Assembly (NCBI RefSeq): GCF_900105325.1
Contig: NZ_FNSU01000003.1
Span: 1,240,001 to 1,304,000 of the forward strand
Source: Pseudomonas marginalis
GTDB taxonomy: Bacteria; Pseudomonadota; Gammaproteobacteria; Pseudomonadales; Pseudomonadaceae
Length of the DNA stretch: 64,000 bases
Direction of reading: 5' to 3'
Part shown: positions 14,568 to 24,725 of the stretch, piece after piece
Layout: the number at the start of each line of letters is the position of its first letter
Numbering within the stretch: position 1 is the first letter of the stretch
The notes under the pieces: generated by a model
What the model was told of the DNA's origin: nothing
Seen by the model: only the letters and a program-made list of their open reading frames with translations
The model's database searches: none
Translations under genes and position numbers: made by a program

Positions 14568-16313
14568 ATGCCGTTACGGACTTTGGAAACCTGGCCCCAC
14601 GGCGCAATCATGCTGGACGCGCAACACACGCGTTTTGCCTTGTGGGCGCCAGACGCGTTTTATGTCAGCGTTGAATTGGAAAACGGTAAATCCATCGCCA
14701 TGCTGCCCCAGGCAGATGGCTGGTTCGAGACTGAAGTGAAGTGCCCGGCGGGCACCCGCTACCGCTATAACATCGATGGGGAAATGGATGTTCCCGACCC
14801 CGCGTCCAGGGCCCAGGCCTCGGACGTGCATGGCTGGAGCCTGGTGGTCGACCCGCTCGCCTACACCTGGCGTCACGCCAACTGGCAAGGCCGCCCCTGG
14901 CACGAAGCCGTGATCTACGAATTGCACGTCGGCGCGATGGGGGGCTACGCCGAAGTCGAAAAGCACCTGCCGCGCCTGGCCGAGCTGGGCGTCACCGCGA
15001 TTGAATTGATGCCGCTGGCGCAATTTCCCGGTGAGCGCAATTGGGGGTATGACGGCGTACTGCCCTACGCACCGCACTCCTCCTACGGCTCGCCCGAGCA
15101 ACTCAAGCACCTGGTCGACAGCGCCCACGAACACGGCCTCGCCGTGATCCTTGACGTGGTCTACAACCACTTCGGCCCCGACGGCAATTACCTGGGCCAG
15201 TACGCCAAAGGCTTCTTCCAGGAAGACGTGCACACCCCATGGGGTGCCGGGATCGACTTTGAGCGCCGTGAAGTGCGGGATTTCTTCCTCGATAACGCGC
15301 TGATGTGGCTGCTCGAATACCGCTTCGACGGCCTGCGCCTGGACGCAGTGCACGCCATCGACAACCCCGGCTTCCTCCAGGAACTCGCGCAACGGGTACG
15401 CCAGCAGGTGGATACCGGTCGGCATGTGTGGCTGGTGCTGGAAAACGAGCTGAACCAGGCCAGCCTGCTCAAGGAGGATTTCGACGCGCAATGGAATGAT
15501 GACTTCCATAACGTGCTGCACGTGTTACTGACCGGCGAAACCGATGCCTATTACAGCGACTTTGCCCAGGACCCCACCACCAAACTCGCCCGTTGCCTGG
15601 GCGAAGGGTTTATCTACCAGGGCCACACCACTCGCCATGGCCACGAGCGCGGCGAACCGAGCGCTGACTTACCGCCCACGGCCTTCGTCGCGTTCCTGCA
15701 GAACCATGACCAGATCGGCAACCGCGCCCTGGGCGAACGCCTGCACCAGCTCTGCTCGCCCCAGGCGCTCAAGGCTGCAACCGCCCTGCTGCTGTTGTCG
15801 CCTATGATTCCGCTGATGTTCATGGGGGATGAGGCGAACGCGAGCGAGCCGTTCCTGTTTTTTACCGACCACCACGGTGAACTGGCTGAAGCGGTACGCG
15901 AAGGCCGGCGCAATGAATTTGCCGACTTCGCCGCGTTCCATGACCCCGAGCGCCGTGAACGCATCCCGGATCCGAACGCGCTGTCGACATTCGCGCAATC
16001 GGCCCCGGTGATCGCCGATAACCCGCACGCTGAGCTCTACCGCCAACTGCTGGGCCTGCGCCATCGCCATATTGTGCCGCACCTGCCTGGCGCCGTGGCA
16101 TTGGGCGCGCAGGTGCTGGCCTACGCCGCCGTCAGTGCGCGCTGGCGCCTGGGCAACGGCAGCCTGTTGCAGATCGACCTGAACCTGAGCGCCACGCCCT
16201 TGGATCACTCGGCCACCGCGCCGGTCCTGTTTGAAACGCCGGCCCTGCAAGGTGCGCAACTGCCGCCCTTCAGCGCCCGCGTCACCTTATCCCCTGTTGG
16301 AGAGCACCCTTGA
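14568..16313 (+). CDS. treZ: Malto-oligosyltrehalose trehalohydrolase (581 aa)
   Basis: GH13; releases trehalose from maltooligosyltrehalose made by TreY. Domains: an N-terminal carbohydrate-binding-like module with WAPDAFYVSV, then the barrel with VILDVVYNHFGPDGNYL, FDGLRLDAVHAI (nucleophile Asp), VLENELN (acid Glu) and FLQNHDQIGNR (third Asp). The NHFGP and NHDQ segments are typical of TreZ. It follows glgA by 19 bases with an AGGGAGG-type site and overlaps malQ by four bases. Confidence 0.95.
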   Translation: MPLRTLETWPHGAIMLDAQHTRFALWAPDAFYVSVELENGKSIAMLPQADGWFETEVKCPAGTRYRYNIDGEMDVPDPASRAQASDVHGWSLVVDPLAYTWRHANWQGRPWHEAVIYELHVGAMGGYAEVEKHLPRLAELGVTAIELMPLAQFPGERNWGYDGVLPYAPHSSYGSPEQLKHLVDSAHEHGLAVILDVVYNHFGPDGNYLGQYAKGFFQEDVHTPWGAGIDFERREVRDFFLDNALMWLLEYRFDGLRLDAVHAIDNPGFLQELAQRVRQQVDTGRHVWLVLENELNQASLLKEDFDAQWNDDFHNVLHVLLTGETDAYYSDFAQDPTTKLARCLGEGFIYQGHTTRHGHERGEPSADLPPTAFVAFLQNHDQIGNRALGERLHQLCSPQALKAATALLLLSPMIPLMFMGDEANASEPFLFFTDHHGELAEAVREGRRNEFADFAAFHDPERRERIPDPNALSTFAQSAPVIADNPHAELYRQLLGLRHRHIVPHLPGAVALGAQVLAYAAVSARWRLGNGSLLQIDLNLSATPLDHSATAPVLFETPALQGAQLPPFSARVTLSPVGEHP

Positions 16314-18394
16314 GCGAAGCGAACCTGGAAATCCTCGCCAGCCGTGCGGGCCTGGCCGTCGATTGGATCGACGCAAACGGCCGCCCGCAACGAGTGACAC
16401 CCGACGCCCTGCGCGCGGTTCTCAAAGGCCTGGGCCACCCGGCCGACAGCGATGCCGACATCAACGCCAGCCTGCTTGAATTGGAGCGGGTGCAACAAGA
16501 CAAGCACCTGCCGCCCCTGATGACCGTCGACAGCGGTGAAGGCCTCGACCTGGCGCGCTACTTCGAACCCGACACCCTGTGCCGGGTCAACCTCGAAGAC
16601 GGCGAAAGCCTGGAACTGCGCCTCGACGGCAATGCCGTGCTGCCCGGGGTTATCGCCTTGGGCTACCACCAGGTGCAGATCGACAACCAGAGCTTTACCC
16701 TGGCGGTCGCGCCCACCCATTGCTACAGCGTGGCCGAAGCGGTGGACAACCAACCCGCCCGCGCCTGGGGCCTGAGCGCCCAGCTGTATTCACTGCGCCG
16801 CTTGGGCGATGGCGGTTTCGGCGACACCCTGGCCCTGGAACACCTGGTCCGTTCCGCCGCCGAACGCGGCGCCGATGCCCTGGCGATCAGCCCGATGCAC
16901 GCGATGTTCAGCGCCGATACCGAGCGCTACAGCCCGTACTCGCCGTCCAGCCGCCTGTTCCTCAACAGCCTGTATGCCTCGCCCGCCTGCATTCTCGGTG
17001 AACGTGAGGTGCGCAACGCGATTGAAGCCCTTGGCCTGGAAGAAGAGCTGCACGCGCTGGAACAGCACAGCCTGATCGACTGGCCGGCCGCTGCGCGGGC
17101 CAAACAACGGCTGTTGCGCGTTCTGTATGAAGACTTCCGCCACGGCCATCACCCGCAGCACGCCGACTTCCTGAGCTTTCGCCAGGCTGGTGGCGAGGCG
17201 CTGGAAAACCATTGTCGCTTCGAAGCCGTGCAGGCAGTGCGCGCCGCTGCAGGCGAGGACCTTGACTGGCGCCACTGGCCTGAAGAGTGGCGCTCGCCGC
17301 AAAGCCCGGCGCTGGTGGCGTTCGCAGAAGAGCACCACGTCGAGATCGGCTTCTACGCCTTTGGCCAATGGCTGATCGCCCGTTGCCTGGAGCGCGCCCA
17401 ACAAGCCGCCAAAGGCAGCGGCATGGGCGTCGGCTTGATCGCTGACCTGGCCGTCGGTGCCGACGGCGGTGGCAGCCAGGCCTGGAGCCGCCAGGATGAG
17501 TTGCTGGCCGACCTGACCGTGGGCGCGCCACCCGACATCCTTAACCGCGCCGGCCAGGGCTGGGGCATTTCCGCGTTCTCGCCCGAAGGTCTCAAGCGCA
17601 ACGGTTTCCGCGCGTTTATCGAGATGCTGCGGGCCAACTTCGCCCATGCCGGCGGCTTGCGCATCGACCATGTGATGGGCCTGCAACGCCTGTGGGTGAT
17701 CCCCATGGACGCCTCGCCGCGTGAGGGCGCTTACCTGTATTACCCGGTGGACGACCTGTTGCGCCTGCTGGCGCTGGAATCCCACCGCCACCAGGCCATC
17801 GTGCTCGGCGAAGACCTCGGCACAGTGCCCGATGGGCTGCGCGAAAAACTCATCGCCCGCTCGATCCTCGGCATGCGCGTGCTGTTGTTCGAACAGGGCC
17901 ACGATGGCCAGTTCAAGCCGATCCTCGACTGGCCGGACAACGCCCTGGCCACCACCAGCACCCACGACTTACCGACCCTCAACGGTTGGTGGCACAGCCG
18001 CGATATCGACTGGAACGTCCAGCTGGGCCTGATCGATGCGCCCACCGTGGAGCAATGGAGCGAGCACCGCCTGCGTGAACGCCAGGCGCTGCGCCAGGCC
18101 TTGAGCCAGGACCCGCAGAACTTCGTCGATGAGATCCGCAATGAAACCGACCACATGATCGACGCCAGCGTGCGCTACCTCGGCCACACCCGTGCGCCGC
18201 TGGTGTTGTTGCCGCTGGAAGACGCCCTGGGCCTGGAAGAACAGGCCAACCTGCCCGGCACCACCGACACCCACCCCAATTGGCGCCGCCGTTTGCCGGG
18301 CGAGGCCTCCAGCCTGCTCGACAACGCCGGTGCCGCGCGCCGCCTTGAACTGCTGGCCGTCGCGCGTAACCAAGCCTATGAGCGTGACCGATGA
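16310..18394 (+). CDS. malQ: 4-alpha-glucanotransferase (694 aa)
   Basis: GH77 amylomaltase; disproportionates maltodextrins. Catalytic segments: GGLRIDHVMGLQRLW (nucleophile Asp), VLGEDLGTVP (acid/base Glu) and TTSTHDLPTLNGWW (Asp). The first ~140 residues form the extra N-terminal domain common in bacterial MalQ of this length. The start is a TTG overlapping the treZ stop (TTGA), with GGAGAG upstream. It ends in an ATGA overlap with treY, so the three genes are translationally coupled. Confidence 0.93.
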   Translation: MSEANLEILASRAGLAVDWIDANGRPQRVTPDALRAVLKGLGHPADSDADINASLLELERVQQDKHLPPLMTVDSGEGLDLARYFEPDTLCRVNLEDGESLELRLDGNAVLPGVIALGYHQVQIDNQSFTLAVAPTHCYSVAEAVDNQPARAWGLSAQLYSLRRLGDGGFGDTLALEHLVRSAAERGADALAISPMHAMFSADTERYSPYSPSSRLFLNSLYASPACILGEREVRNAIEALGLEEELHALEQHSLIDWPAAARAKQRLLRVLYEDFRHGHHPQHADFLSFRQAGGEALENHCRFEAVQAVRAAAGEDLDWRHWPEEWRSPQSPALVAFAEEHHVEIGFYAFGQWLIARCLERAQQAAKGSGMGVGLIADLAVGADGGGSQAWSRQDELLADLTVGAPPDILNRAGQGWGISAFSPEGLKRNGFRAFIEMLRANFAHAGGLRIDHVMGLQRLWVIPMDASPREGAYLYYPVDDLLRLLALESHRHQAIVLGEDLGTVPDGLREKLIARSILGMRVLLFEQGHDGQFKPILDWPDNALATTSTHDLPTLNGWWHSRDIDWNVQLGLIDAPTVEQWSEHRLRERQALRQALSQDPQNFVDEIRNETDHMIDASVRYLGHTRAPLVLLPLEDALGLEEQANLPGTTDTHPNWRRRLPGEASSLLDNAGAARRLELLAVARNQAYERDR

Positions 18395-21141
18395 AAGCCC
18401 TGCCCCTGCGCGCGACCCAGCGCCTGCAATTCCACAAAGGTTTTACCCTGGATGACGCGGTCCCCCTGGTACCGTATTTCGCCCAATTGGGCATCAGCCA
18501 TCTATATGCCTCGCCCTTGCTGAGTGCGCGTGCCGGTTCCATGCACGGCTACGATGTGGTCGACCCCACCAGCGTTAACCCCGAGCTGGGCGGCGAACCG
18601 GCCCTGCGTCGCCTGGTCGCGGCCCTGCGCGAGCACGATATGGGGCTGATCCTCGATATCGTCTCCAACCATATGGCCGTGGGCGGCGCCGACAACCCCT
18701 GGTGGCTGGACCTGTTGGAATGGGGCCGGCTGAGCCCCTACAGCGAATTCTTCGATATCCAGTGGCACTCCCCCGACCCGCTGCTCAAGGGCCAATTGCT
18801 CATGCCCTTCCTCGGCAGCGACTACGGCGAAGCCTTGCAGAGCGGCACGCTGACGCTGCATTTCGATGCCGCCCACGGCGCGTTTCATGTCGAGCATTAC
18901 GAACATCGCTTCCCGATCTGCCCACGGGATTACGCGGCGATCCTCGGCGCCGACGAGCTGCTTAAACCCCTGGCCGACCGTTTCAGCGCCCTGGCGTATC
19001 AGGATGACGCCTACGCCGAAGCCGCCTGGCTCAAGCAGGCATTGGCCGAGCGTGCCACCGAAGTCCTCGAGCTTATCGAACGCCGACTGACCGAGTTCGA
19101 CGGACGCACGCCGGAGGGCTTCAAGCGTCTGCACCACTTGCTCGAGCAACAGGCCTACCGCCTGGCCAGCTGGCGCACGGCGGCGGACGATATCAACTGG
19201 CGGCGCTTCTTCGACGTCAACGAACTGGGCGGGCTGCGCGTGGAGCGCACGGCGGTGTTCGAAGCCACCCATGGCAAGATCTTCGAACTGATCAGCCAAG
19301 GCCTGGTGGATGGCCTGCGCATCGACCACATCGACGGCCTGGCCGACCCGCGCGGTTACTGCCGCAAGCTGCGTCGTCGGGTGGATTCGCTGTCGCCCGA
19401 GCGGCACTTGCCGATCTTCGTCGAAAAAATCCTCGGCGAGGGGGAAACCCTTCGCGAAGACTGGCAAGTGGACGGCACCACCGGCTACGAATTCATGAAC
19501 CAGTTGTCGTTGCTGCAACACCATCCCGAGGGCTTTGCGCCGCTGGCCGAGGTGTGGACACGCCACAGCGAACGGCCCTCGGCGTTTATCGAAGAGGCAC
19601 GGCTGGCCCGCCAGCAAATCCTCAACGGCTCCCTGGGCGGCGACTTTGAAAGCGTGGCCCAGGCCCTGTTGCAGGTGGCCCGCGACGACGTGATGACCCG
19701 CGACCTGACCCTCGGCGCGATCCGTCGCGCATTGCAGGAACTGATCGTGCACTTCCCGGTGTACCGCACCTATATCAGTGCCCGTGGTCGCAGCGCAGAT
19801 GACGACAAGGTGTTCCAGCAGGCCCTGGACGGCGCCCGCACGACCCTTGGCGAGGGCGACTGGCCGGTGCTCGAGCATCTGGAAAATTGGCTCGGCGGCC
19901 AGCCCTGGCGCAATCGTCCGGTGGGCCGCGAGCGCAAGATGCTCAAGCATGCCTGTGTGCGCTTCCAGCAACTGACCTCGCCGGCAGCGGCCAAGGCCGT
20001 GGAAGACACCGCGTTCTACCGCTCGGCCGTGCTGCTGTCGCGCAACGATGTGGGCTTCAGTACTGAGCAGTTCAGCGCGCCGTTGGCCGAGTTTCATGCC
20101 ATCAACCAACAGCGCTTGCAGGCCTTCCCCGACAACCTGCTGGCCACCGCCACCCATGACCACAAGCGCGGCGAAGACACCCGGGCACGCCTGGCCGTGC
20201 TCAGCGAGTGCGCGCCGTGGTACGTCGAGCAAGTGGAGCATTGGCGTACCCTGGCGGCGCCCTTGCGCGACGACGCGGCCACACCGTCGGCCGGTGATGA
20301 ACTGATCCTGTACCAGGTGTTGCTGGGCAGTTGGCCGCTGGACCAGGCCGAGGACTTCGAGGGCTATCACCAGCGCCTGTGGCAGTGGCAACAAAAAGCC
20401 CTGCGCGAAGCCAAGTTGCAGAGCAGCTGGAGCGCGCCCAACGAAGCCTATGAACAGGGGGTCGAGGCCTTCCTCACGCGCCTGCTGCTCACGGAGGAAG
20501 GTCGGCCCCTGCGCAGTGCGATCAATAACGCAGCCCAGGCCATCGCCCCCGCCGGCGCACTGAATGGACTGGCGCAAACCTTGCTTCGCCTTACCGTGCC
20601 GGGTGTGCCGGACCTGTACCAGGGCGATGAGTTCTGGGACTTCAGCCTGGTGGATCCGGACAACCGTCGCCCGGTGGATTTCACCGCGCGGCAACAGGCA
20701 CTCAATACCCCGCCGGACATCGGCGAACTGTTGTTCAACTGGCGTGATGGGCGTATCAAGCAAACCTTGATTGCCCACGTACTGGCCTTGCGCAAGGCCC
20801 ATCCGCAGGTGTTCCGCAGCGGCCGCTATACAGCGTTGGAAGTGGTCGGCCAACACGCCGAGCGGGTGGTCGCATTCTGCCGCGAACACCAAGGCAAACG
20901 CGTGCTGGTGGTGGTGCCACGCTGGTCCCATGAGCTGCTTGAAAACGGTGTGCGTCCCCAGATCAATGCGCGGGTTTGGGGCGATACACGGGTGAAATTA
21001 CCGTTCGCCGCACCAACGCAAAACTGGAAGGGACTTTTTCATACAGGCGCAGTCACACCAGACAAGGAGCTGTTGATCAGCACTGCCCTGGGGGATTTCC
21101 CGGTCAATGTCTTTATCAATCCTGATGATCAAGAAAGCTGA
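18391..21141 (+). CDS. treY: Malto-oligosyltrehalose synthase (916 aa)
   Basis: GH13 isomerase that turns the reducing-end alpha-1,4 bond of maltodextrin into alpha,alpha-1,1. Signatures: the opening ATQRLQFHKGFTLDDA ... YASPLLSARAGSMHGYDVVD, DGLRIDHIDGLADP (nucleophile), IFVEKILGEGE (Glu) and ATATHDHKRGEDTRARL (Asp; characteristic TreY motif). Length is at the upper end for the family. It works directly before TreZ. A TGA stop is followed by 24 bases to the DUF2934 gene. Confidence 0.95.
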   Translation: MKALPLRATQRLQFHKGFTLDDAVPLVPYFAQLGISHLYASPLLSARAGSMHGYDVVDPTSVNPELGGEPALRRLVAALREHDMGLILDIVSNHMAVGGADNPWWLDLLEWGRLSPYSEFFDIQWHSPDPLLKGQLLMPFLGSDYGEALQSGTLTLHFDAAHGAFHVEHYEHRFPICPRDYAAILGADELLKPLADRFSALAYQDDAYAEAAWLKQALAERATEVLELIERRLTEFDGRTPEGFKRLHHLLEQQAYRLASWRTAADDINWRRFFDVNELGGLRVERTAVFEATHGKIFELISQGLVDGLRIDHIDGLADPRGYCRKLRRRVDSLSPERHLPIFVEKILGEGETLREDWQVDGTTGYEFMNQLSLLQHHPEGFAPLAEVWTRHSERPSAFIEEARLARQQILNGSLGGDFESVAQALLQVARDDVMTRDLTLGAIRRALQELIVHFPVYRTYISARGRSADDDKVFQQALDGARTTLGEGDWPVLEHLENWLGGQPWRNRPVGRERKMLKHACVRFQQLTSPAAAKAVEDTAFYRSAVLLSRNDVGFSTEQFSAPLAEFHAINQQRLQAFPDNLLATATHDHKRGEDTRARLAVLSECAPWYVEQVEHWRTLAAPLRDDAATPSAGDELILYQVLLGSWPLDQAEDFEGYHQRLWQWQQKALREAKLQSSWSAPNEAYEQGVEAFLTRLLLTEEGRPLRSAINNAAQAIAPAGALNGLAQTLLRLTVPGVPDLYQGDEFWDFSLVDPDNRRPVDFTARQQALNTPPDIGELLFNWRDGRIKQTLIAHVLALRKAHPQVFRSGRYTALEVVGQHAERVVAFCREHQGKRVLVVVPRWSHELLENGVRPQINARVWGDTRVKLPFAAPTQNWKGLFHTGAVTPDKELLISTALGDFPVNVFINPDDQES

Positions 21142-21165
21142 AAATTTTCTGTGAGGAGCATTGTG

Positions 21166-21435
21166 ATGAGTACTGAAGACAAACGCATACGCGAACTGGC
21201 GCATCAGATCTGGGAGTCTGAAGGCAAACCCCACGGGGAAGACGCGCGCCACTGGGAGATGGCGCGCAAGCTGGCCGAAGCCGAAGCGCTGACGCCGAGC
21301 AAACCCAAACCCGCCGCGAAGCCCAAGACCGCACCCAAGCCGGCGGCGAAGGCCAAGCCACCGGCGCCAGCCGCAAGCAAGCCGGCGCCGCCGGCGGCCA
21401 AGAAGCCACCCGCGCCGAAAAAGCCCAAGGCTTAA
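21166..21435 (+). CDS. DUF2934 protein with Lys/Pro/Ala-rich tail (89 aa)
   Basis: Residues 3-40 (EDKRIRELAHQIWESEGKP...HWEMARKLAEAEAL) are the DUF2934 domain. The remaining half is a PAKPK/AAKP repeat tail, basic and presumably disordered, like histone-H1-type tails. The start at 21166 has GAGGAG; an earlier GTG adds five residues. In Pseudomonas a protein like this sits at the same place in the trehalose cluster; function unknown. A 9-bp hairpin follows. Confidence 0.85.
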   Translation: MSTEDKRIRELAHQIWESEGKPHGEDARHWEMARKLAEAEALTPSKPKPAAKPKTAPKPAAKAKPPAPAASKPAPPAAKKPPAPKKPKA

Positions 21436-21453
21436 CGCGCACGGCGCCATCAA

Positions 21454-21480
21454 CCTTTTGCCGGCGCGGTCGGCAAAAGG
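21454..21480 (+). terminator. Hairpin between DUF2934 gene and glgX
   Basis: A perfect 9-bp stem CCTTTTGCC/GGCAAAAGG with a 9-base GC-rich loop. There is no T-run, so this may be an attenuator or RNA-stability element; a full stop before glgX is uncertain. Confidence 0.5.
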
Positions 21481-21565
21481 TGACTTCACTCTTCTTATCA
21501 TCAGCTGAAAACTCGTCAGCACGGCCGCGTTCGGCCCGAAAAAATAGCCTTGCAGGAGCAACTCA

Positions 21566-23725
21566 ATGAGCAAACCCCATAAGACCCCTTCGACGCCGGG
21601 CAGCGAGCCGTCGCGGATTCGTGAAGGTTTGCCCTTCCCCCTCGGCGCTACCTGGGATGGCCTGGGTGTCAACTTTGCGCTGTTCTCGGCCAACGCCGAG
21701 AAAGTCGAACTGTGCCTGTTCGACGACACCGGCGAAGTGGAACTCGAGCGCATCGAACTGCCCGAATACACCGACGAAATTTTCCACGGTTACTTGCCCG
21801 ACGCCCACCCTGGGCTGATCTACGGCTACCGTGTGTACGGGCCTTATGACCCGGCCAATGGTCATCGCTTCAACCACCACAAATTGCTGATCGACCCCTA
21901 CGCCAAGCAACTGGTGGGCGAACTCAAATGGTCCGAAGCGCTGTTCGGCTACACCATCGGCCACCCGGACGACGACCTCAGTTTCGACGAGCGTGACAGT
22001 GCGCCCTTCGTGCCCAAGTGCAAGGTCATCGACCCGGCGCACACCTGGGGCAACGACCAGCCGGTGCGGGTGCCGTGGGACCGTACGATCATCTACGAAA
22101 CCCACCTGCGCGGCATCAGCATGCGCCACCCTTCGGTGGGCGAAGACGTGCGCGGCACCTGTGCCGGGTTGATGGAAGATGATGTGCTCAAGCACATCCG
22201 CCAGTTGGGCATCTCGTCGGTGGAGTTGCTGCCGGTGCACGCCTTCGTCAACGACCAGCACCTGCTGGAAAAAGGCATGACCAACTACTGGGGCTACAAC
22301 AGCATTGCGTTCTTCGCCCCCGACCCGCGCTACCTGGCCAGCGGCAAGATCGCCGAGTTCAAGGAGATGGTCGCGCACCTGCACGAGCAGAAGCTGGAAG
22401 TGATCCTCGACGTGGTCTACAACCACACCGCCGAAGGCAACGAGCGCGGCCCGACCCTGTCCATGCGCGGCATCGACAACGCTTCGTACTACCGGCTGAT
22501 GCCCGATGACAAGCGCTTCTACATCAACGACTCCGGCACCGGCAACACCCTGGACCTGAGCCACCCGTGCGTACTGCAGATGGTCACCGACTCCCTGCGT
22601 TACTGGGCCAACGAGATGCACGTCGACGGCTTCCGCTTCGACCTGGCGACCATCCTGGGCCGCTACCGCGATGGCTTCGATGAACGCCACAGCTTCCTCG
22701 TGGCCTGCCGCCAGGACCCGGTGCTGCGCCAGCTGAAACTGATTGCCGAGCCCTGGGACTGCGGCCCCGGTGGCTACCAGGTGGGCAACTTCCCGCCAGG
22801 CTGGGTTGAATGGAACGACCGCTTCCGTGACACCGTAAGGGCTTTCTGGAAAGGCGATGACGGCCAACTGGCGGACTTCGCCGGGCGCATGACCGCCTCG
22901 GGCGAGATGTTCAACCACCGTGGCCGCCGCCCGTACAGTTCGGTGAACTTCATCACCGCCCATGACGGTTTCACCCTGCATGACCTGGTGTCGTACAACG
23001 ACAAGCACAACGAAGCCAACGACGAAAACAACCAGGACGGCAGCAATAACAACCTGTCCTGGAACCACGGCGTCGAGGGCCCCACCGACGACCCGGAAAT
23101 CAACGCACTGCGCCTGCGCCAGATGCGCAACTTCTTCGCCACGCTGCTGCTGGCCCAGGGCACGCCGATGATCGTGGCCGGTGACGAGTTCGCGCGGACC
23201 CAGCACGGCAACAACAATGCCTACTGCCAGGACAGCGAGATCGGCTGGGTCAACTGGGACCTGGACGAGGATGGCAAGGCGTTGCTCAAGTTCGTCAAGC
23301 GCCTGATCAAGCTGCGCCTGGCCTACCCGATCCTGCGTCGTGGGCGCTTCCTGGTAGGCGACTACAACGAAGACATCGGCGTCAAGGACGTCACCTGGTT
23401 GTCGCCGGTTGGCACCGAGATGACCACCGAACAGTGGGAAGACAGCCACGGCCGTTGCCTGGGCATGCTGATGGATGGCCGCGCCCAGGAAACCGGGATT
23501 CGCCGCGCCGGTGCCGACGCCACCCTGTTGCTGGTGGTGAACGCCCACCACGACGTGGTCAATTTCCGCCTGCCGCCGGTGCCGGAGGGTGAGTTCTGGA
23601 CCTGCATGCTCGACACCAACGAGCCGGCGGTACGTGGCCAGGAACGCTTCGAGTTCGACCACGAGTACGGTGTGACCGGCCGCTCGCTGCTGCTGTTCGA
23701 ACTGCAGCGTGACGACGAGGTGTGA
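21566..23725 (+). CDS. glgX: Glycogen debranching enzyme (719 aa)
   Basis: GH13_11 isoamylase-type alpha-1,6-glucosidase. N-terminal CBM48-like module (PLGATWDGLGVNFALFSANAEKVELCLFD). Barrel motifs: VILDVVYNHTAEGNE, MHVDGFRFDLATILGR (nucleophile), LKLIAEPWDCGPGGY (acid Glu) and VNFITAHDGFTLHDLVSYNDKHNEAN (Asp), all standard. Start ATG with CAGGAG upstream. Its product feeds MalQ/TreY with linear dextrins. It ends one base before the next gene's ATG, linking the glycogen cluster to the following quartet. Confidence 0.95.
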   Translation: MSKPHKTPSTPGSEPSRIREGLPFPLGATWDGLGVNFALFSANAEKVELCLFDDTGEVELERIELPEYTDEIFHGYLPDAHPGLIYGYRVYGPYDPANGHRFNHHKLLIDPYAKQLVGELKWSEALFGYTIGHPDDDLSFDERDSAPFVPKCKVIDPAHTWGNDQPVRVPWDRTIIYETHLRGISMRHPSVGEDVRGTCAGLMEDDVLKHIRQLGISSVELLPVHAFVNDQHLLEKGMTNYWGYNSIAFFAPDPRYLASGKIAEFKEMVAHLHEQKLEVILDVVYNHTAEGNERGPTLSMRGIDNASYYRLMPDDKRFYINDSGTGNTLDLSHPCVLQMVTDSLRYWANEMHVDGFRFDLATILGRYRDGFDERHSFLVACRQDPVLRQLKLIAEPWDCGPGGYQVGNFPPGWVEWNDRFRDTVRAFWKGDDGQLADFAGRMTASGEMFNHRGRRPYSSVNFITAHDGFTLHDLVSYNDKHNEANDENNQDGSNNNLSWNHGVEGPTDDPEINALRLRQMRNFFATLLLAQGTPMIVAGDEFARTQHGNNNAYCQDSEIGWVNWDLDEDGKALLKFVKRLIKLRLAYPILRRGRFLVGDYNEDIGVKDVTWLSPVGTEMTTEQWEDSHGRCLGMLMDGRAQETGIRRAGADATLLLVVNAHHDVVNFRLPPVPEGEFWTCMLDTNEPAVRGQERFEFDHEYGVTGRSLLLFELQRDDEV

Positions 23726-23726
23726 C

Positions 23727-24725
23727 ATGGCACTGCATGGATTCCTTCAAGGCTTCCAGGGCTATGCGGACACGCAGGACCTGGCCAAGGCCCTGAGGGC
23801 ATTTCAGGAGGAAGGCCTCGATCAGTTGCCGCTGCCTGGCAGCGGCGACACCCTGGGGCGGTTCAGCCGCCTGGCGCAAGTGGCGGGTCATGACCTGCGC
23901 TTGTGCAAGCTGTTCGAAGGCCACACCGATGCGTTGGCCATCATTGCCGAGCTGCGTAGCCCGGCGCCGCCTTTGGGCAGTCTGTGGGGCATGTGGGCCG
24001 CAGAACCGCCGAATGCCAAGGTGCAGGTGCGCTGCGAGGGCCATCGCCTGCGTCTGGACGGGCGTAAAGCCTGGTGTTCCGGGGCGGCGGTGCTCAGCCA
24101 TGGTTTGCTGACGGCGTGGGATGAACAAGGCGGCCAGCAATTGGTGGCGGTGCAGATGGACCAACCGGGCATCACGGTCACCCACGACGGTTGGAATGCC
24201 GTGGGCATGGCCGCCACCGGCAGCGTCGAGGTCGTCTTTGACGGCGCCCATGGCCTTGCCGTGGGCGGCCCCGGCGACTACCTCGGGCGTCCCGGATTTT
24301 GGCAAGGCGGCATCGGTATCGCCGCCTGCTGGTACGGTGCGGCACAACGCCTGGCCGAGGTGTTGCGCGATCACTGCAGCAAGCGCTCGGAGCCTCACGC
24401 CCTCGCCCATCTGGGGGCGGTCGACAGCGCCTTGAACAGCGCTGCCTGCGTGCTGCGGGCCAGTGCGGAGCAGATCGACCGCTACCCCAGGGCCGATGCC
24501 CGGCACCTGGCCCAGCAGGTGCGCGCGAGCATCGAGGACACCGTCGAGCAGGTCATGCGGCACGTGGGCAGAGCCGTGGGCGCGGGTCCGTACTGCAAGG
24601 ATCCGCACTTCGCCCAGTTGATGGCGGACCTGCCGGTGTATGTCCGCCAGAGCCATGCCGAACGCGACCTGGCCGGCCTCGGCGAACTGGTCGCAGGGGA
24701 ACCCACAGGGAGGTGGCAGTTATGA
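23727..24725 (+). CDS. Acyl-CoA dehydrogenase-like protein (332 aa)
   Basis: First of a four-gene set with overlapping ends. Acyl-CoA-dehydrogenase features: central beta domain with LDGRKAWCSGAAVLSHGLL (the K-x-W-x-x-G strand) and VEVVFDGAHGLAVGGPGDYL, then a helical C-terminal domain. It is shorter than usual (about 380) and lacks the GRxxFG-type flavin signature, so it may be a specialised or degenerate oxidase. The start at 23727 uses GAGG just upstream. Its partners (deacetylase, NodS-like methyltransferase, GT2) suggest action on an acylated sugar or carrier rather than beta-oxidation (inference). Confidence 0.75.
   Translation: MALHGFLQGFQGYADTQDLAKALRAFQEEGLDQLPLPGSGDTLGRFSRLAQVAGHDLRLCKLFEGHTDALAIIAELRSPAPPLGSLWGMWAAEPPNAKVQVRCEGHRLRLDGRKAWCSGAAVLSHGLLTAWDEQGGQQLVAVQMDQPGITVTHDGWNAVGMAATGSVEVVFDGAHGLAVGGPGDYLGRPGFWQGGIGIAACWYGAAQRLAEVLRDHCSKRSEPHALAHLGAVDSALNSAACVLRASAEQIDRYPRADARHLAQQVRASIEDTVEQVMRHVGRAVGAGPYCKDPHFAQLMADLPVYVRQSHAERDLAGLGELVAGEPTGRWQL

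Noticed and set aside
18502..20931. 809-codon minus-strand frame opposite treY
   Set aside because: It is antisense to a fully motif-supported gene; long opposite frames arise from high GC at third positions.
21563..23728. 721-codon minus-strand frame opposite glgX
   Set aside because: Same reason; no ribosome site and Val/His/Gln-rich composition typical of shadows.
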